Assembly: GCA_900544905.1 (NCBI GenBank)
Contig: UQXF01000067.1
Coordinates: 1-19,860 of the forward strand
Direction of reading: 5' to 3'
DNA length: 19,860 bases
Source: an uncultured Clostridium sp.
GTDB taxonomy: Bacteria > Bacillota > Clostridia > Lachnospirales > Lachnospiraceae
Shown: in pieces, positions 14,322 to 19,860 of the stretch
How the letters are laid out: every line of letters begins with the position of its first letter
How positions within the stretch are numbered: the first letter of the stretch is position 1
The notes under the pieces: model-generated
The model's database searches: none
Told to the model about the DNA's origin: nothing
Seen by the model: only the letters and a program-made list of their open reading frames with translations
Program-made: the position numbers and the translations under genes

Positions 14322-15113
14322 TTATTCAGCAGCTTCTGTAGCCTCAGAAGAAGAGGTATCATTTTCTGCGTCCTGATTCGCTGCTTCCGGGTCATCGGTA
14401 TTCCCGGCTTCGGTAGTCTCCTCTGTGGTAGTGGAAGGATTCTCCCTGATGTACAGCATCGCCTTATCAATATTTAAGAAATCTTCATCCGAGATATAAT
14501 AATAATCGTCGGACGGCTGGATTGGAATATCCAGTACAACCGGGTCCATATATCCGGGATTGTCCACAGTGCTTTTTAATATGTCGATAATCCCTTCCGC
14601 AAACTCCGTCTCATAGTCCACTTCCGTGGTATTGTTATAATCGCCTTCATCTACTCTTGCATTAAAGCTTTCGATATAGGAAACAATCTGGTCATAGGTG
14701 GTCTCTAAGGTATCAAGAGGATAAACGGTAAGCTCCAGCGTATAGCTGTCAGAATCCTTATCATGCTTTACATCCGTTACCTCATATTTCGCATTTGAAA
14801 AAATGGACTGAGCCAGATAATAGAACTCTGAGAGAATTGTACCGTCGTCAACTTCCTTTACCCCATAATAATTCATCAAATTATGAGCCTGATAATCCAT
14901 GTTTGCCACATATACAGCCTCAGCATCCTTCTGGGAAACACCGGTTAAGGTCATATAATCCTTGGATACATTCTTGTAGTTGATATCCAGCAGACTGATA
15001 ACATAACGGGAATATACCTTGGCTTTGCTGTCAAACAGGGAACACCCGGCAAGGGAAACCATCATAACGCATACCGTAAGGATGATTGTTAATTTTTTAA
15101 AAAGTGACTTCAT
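14322..15113 (-). CDS. Lipoprotein of unknown function
   Basis: A 263-residue predicted lipoprotein I cannot assign to a named family. The signal peptide ends in the lipobox SLAGC (Cys24). Residues about 30-215 form a mixed, mainly helical domain rich in Tyr and Asp (SRYVISLLDINYKN at the start, IQPSDDYYYISDEDFLNIDK towards the end), with no catalytic motif I recognise. The last 40 residues are a low-complexity Glu/Thr/Ala/Asp tail, likely disordered. AGGAGG lies seven bases before the ATG. Transcription comes from a good divergent promoter and ends at the 14284-14312 terminator, so it is a single-gene unit. Similar short lipoproteins are common in Lachnospiraceae. Confidence 0.75.
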   Translation of the reverse strand: MKSLFKKLTIILTVCVMMVSLAGCSLFDSKAKVYSRYVISLLDINYKNVSKDYMTLTGVSQKDAEAVYVANMDYQAHNLMNYYGVKEVDDGTILSEFYYLAQSIFSNAKYEVTDVKHDKDSDSYTLELTVYPLDTLETTYDQIVSYIESFNARVDEGDYNNTTEVDYETEFAEGIIDILKSTVDNPGYMDPVVLDIPIQPSDDYYYISDEDFLNIDKAMLYIRENPSTTTEETTEAGNTDDPEAANQDAENDTSSSEATEAAE

Positions 15114-15165
15114 AAATGCTGCCTCCTAAATGTATATAAAACGGATAAATCCAAATGATAAAGCT

Positions 15166-15194
15166 AGTATAGCATACTTTAGAAAGGGTGTCCA
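15166..15194 (-). promoter_or_regulatory. Promoter of the 263-residue lipoprotein gene
   Basis: On the minus strand: TGGACA (15189-15194), exactly 17 bases, then TATACT (15166-15171), with TGC directly before it giving an extended -10. Predicted start is near 15160, about 45 bases upstream of the ATG. Confidence 0.78.
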
Positions 15195-15206
15195 TTGCTT
15201 AAATGA

Positions 15207-15235
15207 TTGTATCGGCAGGAAAATTATAGTATACT
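15207..15235 (+). promoter_or_regulatory. Promoter of the membrane protein-tatD unit
   Basis: TTGTAT (15207-15212), a 17-base spacer, then TATACT (15230-15235). It stands back to back with the minus-strand promoter, the two -35 elements only 12 bases apart. Predicted start is near 15242, about 65 bases before the chosen start codon. Confidence 0.65.
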
Positions 15236-15306
15236 ACAGGAGAAAAAGTAAAAAACAAAGATTCGTGTAACAAAAATTACAGATTACTATGAAAAGAGGT
15301 ATGAAT

Positions 15307-17076
15307 ATGAGTAAAAATAGAGAAGAGAGAAGAGGAAGCGGATATGTGGCAGCTACGCTTTTGTCCATTTTATGGCTGGGTGTCAATTATTATATTTATT
15401 ATCCGGCGCTTAACCTGCAAAACCCGGAGTTCTGGACATGGCTGCTGTTTCATTCCGTTATTGTCAGCGGTATTTTCATTTTTGCCGGAATTATCAGCAG
15501 GAGCCGTAAGGTCAGCCTGAAAAAAGGATTTCGCAGTAATCTGGAATATTTCCGCCGGGGCACAGGAAAGCTCCAGCTGGTTCTTTTAGTGGTTATTCCG
15601 GTTTTCTGTGTGCTGGTATTAGTGCTTGGAACAGTAACCAGTGCCACTGTTTTTAACGCAAGGCGCTATGCCGGTCTTTTGACAGTGGAGCAGCGGGACT
15701 TTACCGAAGATATTCCGGAATCGGAAAATGTGGATAACATTGCGTTGATGGACACAGAAAGTGCAAGAATTTTTGGTGACCGGAAGATTGGCTCCCTGTC
15801 GGATGTGGTAAGCCAGTTTGAGGTGGAAGAGGATTATACCCAGATTAATATCAGCAATAAGCCGATGAAGGTGGCAAATTTGCAATATGCGGATTTTTTC
15901 AAGTATTTAAGTAACCGGAAGGAGGGGATTCCGGGCTATGTGATGGTAAATCCGGTAGATTCCACAGCGAAATATGTGAAATTGGAGCAGGGCATGAAAT
16001 ATGTGCCCTCCGGTTACCTGAATGACAATATTTACCGCTATGTCCAGATGCACAATCCCACAAAGATAATTGATGGATGCTATTTTGAGGTGGATGACAA
16101 CGGAAAACCCTATTATGTGTGTCCGGTTTTACATGCCAGAGTGGGTCTGTTTGGCGGTATGGATGTAAAGGGCGCAGTGCTCTGCAATCCGGTAAACGGA
16201 GAGATGGAATACTATGATGTGGCGGATATTCCTGCCTGGGTGGACCGGGTGTTTGACGGAGAGCTGTTAGAGGACAAATTTAACTGGTATGGACTGTTGT
16301 CAAATGGCTATTGGAACAGTGTCATTGGACAGAAGGGCTGTATTCAGACAACGGATGATTATGGCTATAAGACCATTGAGGATGATGTCTGGATTTATAC
16401 CGGAGTTACCTCTGTGACCGGCGATGCTTCCAATGTGGGCTTTGTGATGATTAACCAGCGGACTTCCGAGGCGAGATATTACAGTATTTCCGGTGCGGAG
16501 GAATATTCTGCCATGTCCTCTGCCGAGGGTGAGGTACAGGAGAAAAATTATAAGGCTTCCTTCCCGAGCCTCATAAATGTAGATGGGATGCCAACCTATA
16601 TTATGGTATTGACGGATAACGGCGGTCTTGTGAAAATGTATGCCATGGTAAATGTGGAGCAGTACAATCTGGTGGTGACAGCAGAGACCCAGGAGGAGGT
16701 ATTTGCAAAATACAGAAAGCTGCTGGCAAAGGAAGGAAATGCCGGGGGAACTGCTGCTTCGGATACAGAGGGAAATGTTATCAAAGAGAGCACATTTGAG
16801 GTGGCAGATATGGAATATGTCACTATGGAGGGGGAAACCTATGTTTATATCAAGGATGAGTCCGGGAATGTATATAAGCAAAAGTTTTCCGAGGATGAAG
16901 CGCTGATTAAAATATCGGTGGGAGACACGGTTTCCATCCAGTATGAGGAAATGGAAAGCGGGATTCACCGGATAATTACCACAGAGCTGGTAAATAAGGG
17001 AATCCATCAGACGGAAACGGAGGAAGAGCTTCCCACCACAGAAAGTAAAAGGGAAGCAGAGGATAGCAGTATATGA
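15307..17076 (+). CDS. Large membrane protein of unknown function
   Basis: A 589-residue protein I do not recognise. Three hydrophobic segments lie near the N-terminus (about 13-32, 44-64 and 89-114), preceded by a basic stretch (NREERRG). The remaining 470 residues form one large, probably extracytoplasmic part rich in Tyr, Val, Asp and Gly, with repeated beta-strand-like stretches such as PGYVMVNPVDSTAKYVKLEQG. Residues about 485-560 look like a small beta-barrel (OB-like) domain, and the last 25 are a Glu/Thr-rich tail. I chose the ATG at 15307, six bases after GAGGT (15296-15300). Upstream in-frame ATGs at 15289 and 15301 lack a usable site. The stop overlaps the tatD start (ATGA), so the two are translationally coupled. 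No enzyme motif is visible. Confidence 0.75.
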   Translation: MSKNREERRGSGYVAATLLSILWLGVNYYIYYPALNLQNPEFWTWLLFHSVIVSGIFIFAGIISRSRKVSLKKGFRSNLEYFRRGTGKLQLVLLVVIPVFCVLVLVLGTVTSATVFNARRYAGLLTVEQRDFTEDIPESENVDNIALMDTESARIFGDRKIGSLSDVVSQFEVEEDYTQINISNKPMKVANLQYADFFKYLSNRKEGIPGYVMVNPVDSTAKYVKLEQGMKYVPSGYLNDNIYRYVQMHNPTKIIDGCYFEVDDNGKPYYVCPVLHARVGLFGGMDVKGAVLCNPVNGEMEYYDVADIPAWVDRVFDGELLEDKFNWYGLLSNGYWNSVIGQKGCIQTTDDYGYKTIEDDVWIYTGVTSVTGDASNVGFVMINQRTSEARYYSISGAEEYSAMSSAEGEVQEKNYKASFPSLINVDGMPTYIMVLTDNGGLVKMYAMVNVEQYNLVVTAETQEEVFAKYRKLLAKEGNAGGTAASDTEGNVIKESTFEVADMEYVTMEGETYVYIKDESGNVYKQKFSEDEALIKISVGDTVSIQYEEMESGIHRIITTELVNKGIHQTETEEELPTTESKREAEDSSI

Positions 17077-17846
17077 AAATATTTGAGACGCATGCACACT
17101 ATGATGACACTGCATTTTCAGAGGACAGGGATTTTTTGCTGCAGCAGATGCACAGGGAGGGAATTGAATATATTGTAAACATTGGCTGTTCCATGGAGAC
17201 CTCCAGAGGCATTACCAAGCTGGTAAGGCAGTATGATTTCCTGTATGGTACGGTGGGTGTGCATCCGGAGGACGCAGGCAGTCTGACAGAATCGGATATG
17301 GAGGAGTTAGAGGAGCTTTCAAGGCAGGAGAAAATTCTTGCAATTGGAGAAATTGGTCTGGATTATCATTATGATGAACCGCCAAGGGATATTCAGAAGC
17401 AATGGTTTGTCCGGCAGTTAGACCTTGCAAAGCGCCGGCAGCTTCCCGTTGTTATCCACAGCCGGGATGCGGCAAAGGACACATTAGATATTATGAAGGC
17501 GGAGCATGCAGGAAAGACAAATGGTGTCATTCACTGCTTTTCCTATGGGATAGAAATGGCAAGGGAATATCTGAATATGGGATATTATATCGGCATCGGC
17601 GGGGTGGTAACCTTTAAGAACGGAAGAAAATTAAAAGAGGTGGCAGAGTATGTACCCTTAGACAGCATTGTGCTAGAGACGGATGCGCCGTATCTTGCGC
17701 CGGTTCCGTTCCGGGGTAAGCGCAACTGCTCCCTGTATTTAAAATATGTGGCAGAGGAGCTTGCGCAGTTAAAGGGTATTTCTGCCGAAGAGGTCTGCGC
17801 CGTGACATTTGAAAACGCAAAGAAGTTATACAATTTTTCAGTTTGA
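17073..17846 (+). CDS. tatD: TatD-family metal-dependent deoxyribonuclease
   Basis: A 257-residue cytoplasmic TIM-barrel hydrolase of the TatD family, which removes nucleotides from DNA ends and acts in repair and nucleic-acid turnover. Metal ligands are in place: His7 and His9 in ETHAHYDD, Glu93 in AIGEIGLDYHYD, His129 in VVIHSRDA, His154 in GVIHCFSYG and Asp204 in LETDAPYLAP. The usual RNEP near the C-terminus reads RNCS (217-220), a variant I would not take as inactivating. The start overlaps the preceding stop by four bases. No clear terminator separates it from the convergent capA gene 23 bases away. Confidence 0.95.
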   Translation: MKIFETHAHYDDTAFSEDRDFLLQQMHREGIEYIVNIGCSMETSRGITKLVRQYDFLYGTVGVHPEDAGSLTESDMEELEELSRQEKILAIGEIGLDYHYDEPPRDIQKQWFVRQLDLAKRRQLPVVIHSRDAAKDTLDIMKAEHAGKTNGVIHCFSYGIEMAREYLNMGYYIGIGGVVTFKNGRKLKEVAEYVPLDSIVLETDAPYLAPVPFRGKRNCSLYLKYVAEELAQLKGISAEEVCAVTFENAKKLYNFSV

Positions 17847-17869
17847 CGGGTTTTCAGGGTATGGGTTTG

Positions 17870-19000
17870 CTACTTTGCCTTTCCTTTGGAATTTATCGTA
17901 ACCCCCATACCACGGCTTAGCCTGTTGATTTTTTTGAGGAGCCGTTTTCTGCTTTTTCCCGACAGGATTCTCGGCTGGTAATCATTGGTATAGGATGAGG
18001 AGGACAGGGAGCATGGAATCACTTTTATGTCCTTGTTTTTCGCAACCTTTCCATTTTTGATGGTAAAGGTCTGCTGAAATATCATGGTGTCCTTGTCGGA
18101 AGGGTTTGTATTGCCTCCAAAGCAGAAGTTTCCGAGACTATATACAATGTAACGCCCTCTATAGCGCTCAATTCCCTGAAGCACATGAGGGTGGTGTCCG
18201 AGAACCAGGGTTGCCCCGTCACGGATTGCAGCACGGCCAAGGGACTTCTGGATGGCAGATGGATAGTAATCCCGTTCAATACCCCAGTGAAAGCTTACGA
18301 TAATGATTTTTGCTCTCTGTTTTCTGGCTTTTTGGATGACCTTCTTTACGTCAGAGCTGGTGATGCCCTCTAACTGGTTAAAGCCTAAGAAGGCAATCTT
18401 TACTCCCTTTACTGTCTTGTAGGCAATGGAGCCGTTGCGGCAGTATTTGATTTTGTTTTTTCGGAGGGTTTTCAGGGTGTCGGAATATCCCTTTCTGCCA
18501 TAGTCAAAGGTATGGTTGTTGGCGACATTTACTACCTCCACAGAGCCCTTTTTGAGAATTTTGGCATAGCTGGCAGGGCCCTTAAAGGTAAAGGTTTTGC
18601 TGGCACGGCTCGTGGCATTGGTAAAAGGACCCTCTAAGTTAACAATGGTCACATCATCCTTGGAAAATATTTTTTTTACCTTTTTTAAAAAGTAAGCGGA
18701 GCCTTTTTTCTTATAATAATTGTTAAAGGTGTTATTATATCTGGAATCCACACCGAGGGTACAGTCACCGGCAGCAGAGATGGTTATTTTAATGGATTTG
18801 CTCTTTTTCTTTTTTCCGGCAGTATTTTTCGTGGATGCTTCTGCTTCGGTGCCGGTCTGTGTGGCAGGAGCCGCTGCCAGTGTGGTTAGGCTGCTGGACA
18901 TAACAGCAAGAAGCAGTATAAAAAGAAGTGCCAGATGTCTTATGGAAAAACCGGCAGTATATTTATGGCTTGACTGGGTGTGTAATGTGTATGGTTTCAT
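17870..19000 (-). CDS. Secreted CapA-family protein
   Basis: A 376-residue protein with an N-terminal signal or anchor helix (about 21-43, ending in TLAAAPA), a Thr/Glu then Lys-rich linker (44-70), and a CapA/PGA_cap metallophosphatase-like domain (about 70-335). Family motifs are SAAGDCTLG (75-83), NLEGPFT (121-127), NVANNHTFDYG (158-168), SFHWGIE, VLGHHPHVLQG (His269, His270, His272) and YSLGNF. CapA proteins take part in poly-gamma-glutamate capsule synthesis, but stand-alone copies are widespread in Clostridia and their role is often unknown; no capB or capC is visible here. GAGAGGGG precedes the ATG at 19000. The C-terminus is basic (KSRKRLLKKINRLSRG). It lies on the opposite strand between tatD and rsmA. 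Confidence 0.88.
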   Translation of the reverse strand: MKPYTLHTQSSHKYTAGFSIRHLALLFILLLAVMSSSLTTLAAAPATQTGTEAEASTKNTAGKKKKSKSIKITISAAGDCTLGVDSRYNNTFNNYYKKKGSAYFLKKVKKIFSKDDVTIVNLEGPFTNATSRASKTFTFKGPASYAKILKKGSVEVVNVANNHTFDYGRKGYSDTLKTLRKNKIKYCRNGSIAYKTVKGVKIAFLGFNQLEGITSSDVKKVIQKARKQRAKIIIVSFHWGIERDYYPSAIQKSLGRAAIRDGATLVLGHHPHVLQGIERYRGRYIVYSLGNFCFGGNTNPSDKDTMIFQQTFTIKNGKVAKNKDIKVIPCSLSSSSYTNDYQPRILSGKSRKRLLKKINRLSRGMGVTINSKGKAK

Positions 19001-19043
19001 ATTTCCCCTCTCATAATTAAAGCCTCAGACAGGCGTTTTTTTC

Positions 19044-19052
19044 ATTATAGCA
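19044..19052 (-). promoter_or_regulatory. Extended -10 promoter of the capA-like gene
   Basis: On the minus strand, TGC (19050-19052) is followed by a consensus TATAAT (19044-19049), the TGnTATAAT extended form. The -35 region (TTACCT, about 18 bases upstream) is a poor match, as is common for extended -10 promoters. The start would be near 19038, with a leader of about 38 bases containing a small GCCT/AGGC hairpin. Confidence 0.6.
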
Positions 19053-19230
19053 TGAACAGGTCGGGAAAGGTAAATAATTTTCTCTGTGTAAATGTATCGT
19101 AAGCTGCGCACATTTTTCGATGTGGGTACGGGAATGGGCTGACAGAAAGGATAGAAAAAGAAGATAAGATATGGTACTATCAGTATGACAGATAAAAGCT
19201 GTTAGGACTCTTGTTGATGGGAGAAGGAAT

Positions 19231-19813
19231 ATGGAAAAATTAAGTAATCCACAGGTCACAATTGAGACGATTAAAAAATATGACTTTGCATTTCAGAAGA
19301 AATTCGGACAAAATTTTTTGATAGACGGACATGTACTGGATAAAATTATTGCGGCAGCGGGAGTGACAAAGGAGGATGTGGTTTTAGAGATTGGCCCTGG
19401 GTTTGGAACCATGACCCAGTATCTGGCGGAAGCGGCAAAGGAGGTTATTGCGGTTGAGATTGATAAGACCCTGATACCGATTCTGCAGGAGACCCTTAAG
19501 GACTATGACAATGTTACCCTGATTAATGAGGATATTTTAAAGGTGGATATCGGAGCGCTGGCAGAGGAAAAAAATGGGGGGAACCCAATTAAAGTAGTGG
19601 CGAATCTGCCATATTATATTACCACACCGATTATTATGGGCTTGTTTGAAAACCATGTTCCGTTGGAGAATGTTACGGTTATGGTGCAAAAAGAGGTGGC
19701 ACAGCGGATGCAGGCAGGTCCGGGAACAAAGGATTATGGAGCCTTATCTCTGGCAGTACAGTTCTATGCCCAGCCCTATATTGTGGCAAACGTACCGCCG
19801 AATTGTTTTATTC
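19231..19813 (+). CDS. rsmA: 16S rRNA dimethyladenosine transferase RsmA (KsgA), 3' end missing
   Basis: The first 194 codons of a protein usually about 285 residues long, which uses S-adenosylmethionine to dimethylate two adjacent adenines in helix 45 of 16S rRNA during 30S maturation. Visible motifs are FQKKFGQNFLID (21-32), the SAM-binding LEIGPGFGTMT (52-62), acidic residues in AVEIDK (74-79), NEDIL (99-103), and the catalytic NLPYYI (125-130). The sequence breaks in NCFIP, just before the expected PRPKVDSAV-like region, exactly where the adapter begins, so the truncation is technical. The start is the ATG at 19231 with gggagaagg upstream. The frame stays open through the adapter, so a naive gene call would append about 15 false residues. 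I found no convincing promoter in the 230 bases upstream. Confidence 0.95.
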
Positions 19814-19860
19814 CTGTCTCTTATACACATCTCCGAGCCCACGAGACTCGACGTCATCTC
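19814..19860 (-). other. Nextera adapter remnant (i7 side), not genomic
   Basis: 19814-19847 match the reverse complement of the Nextera read-2 transposase adapter, including the mosaic end at 19814-19832. The eight bases tcgacgtc (19848-19855) sit in the i7 index position and match the index I remember as N729; atctc (19856-19860) is the start of the P7 part. Confidence 0.97.

Noticed and set aside
16300..17115. 271-codon minus-strand reading frame opposite the 589-residue gene
   Set aside because: It is a shadow of a well-supported coding frame with no motif, signal or start context.
19109..19124. Small cacat/atgtg hairpin upstream of rsmA as a riboswitch or terminator
   Set aside because: Only five base pairs, no T-tract and no known riboswitch core.
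21..19832. 19-bp inverted repeats at both ends resembling a Tn5-type composite element
   Set aside because: They are the mosaic ends within Nextera adapters, flanked by primer and index sequence; there is no transposase or target duplication.

Overview
The window is a bacterial chromosomal fragment of about 19.8 kb. It most resembles an anaerobic, Gram-positive, gut-type Clostridium relative, probably Lachnospiraceae. The evidence is moderate GC, strong AGGAGG-type ribosome binding sites, sigma-A promoters with 17-bp spacers, lipobox lipoproteins, a CwlD-type amidase, a secreted papain-like protease with Big2/FN3-like repeats, and a sua5-rpiB-atp gene order. Both tips are sequencing-library material, not genome: bases 1-39 and 19814-19860 match Illumina Nextera adapters. 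Genomic sequence therefore spans about 40-19813, and the last gene (rsmA) is cut technically, not biologically.

Left part (40-4440): a stretch of about 330 bp with no recognisable gene; cwlD on the minus strand; then, from an overlapping divergent promoter, a secreted C1-type cysteine peptidase followed after one base by sua5 (tRNA t6A synthesis). A perfect 13-bp stem with the sua5 stop codon in its loop ends this unit.

Middle (4445-12600): rpiB and a small atpZ-like gene have their own promoter. A strong promoter (TGGACA-17-TATAAT) then precedes a complete F1Fo ATP synthase operon, atpI-B-E-F-H-A-G-D-C, closed by a 15-bp bidirectional terminator. The c subunit carries the full set of residues that bind Na+ in the Ilyobacter enzyme (Q32, V63, E65, T66, T67, Y70), so a sodium-coupled rotor is the best inference. 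Several gene junctions in this operon can form RNA stem-loops without terminator T-tracts: two between atpI and atpB, one between atpB and atpE, one joining the end of atpE to the start of atpF, and two between atpG and atpD. These are the most plausible undescribed feature here, and may set the unequal subunit output (about ten c and three alpha/beta per single gamma) by mRNA processing or translation control.

Right part (12604-19813): a small XRE regulator converges on atpC. It is divergent from a ComEC-type metallo-beta-lactamase-fold lipoprotein with a C-terminal Cys/His knuckle. An unknown minus-strand lipoprotein follows. Back-to-back promoters separate it from a large unknown three-helix membrane protein that is translationally coupled (ATGA overlap) to a TatD nuclease. 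A convergent CapA-family secreted protein lies between tatD and rsmA, where many Firmicutes have rnmV. No mobile element, tRNA, rRNA or CRISPR array was seen.
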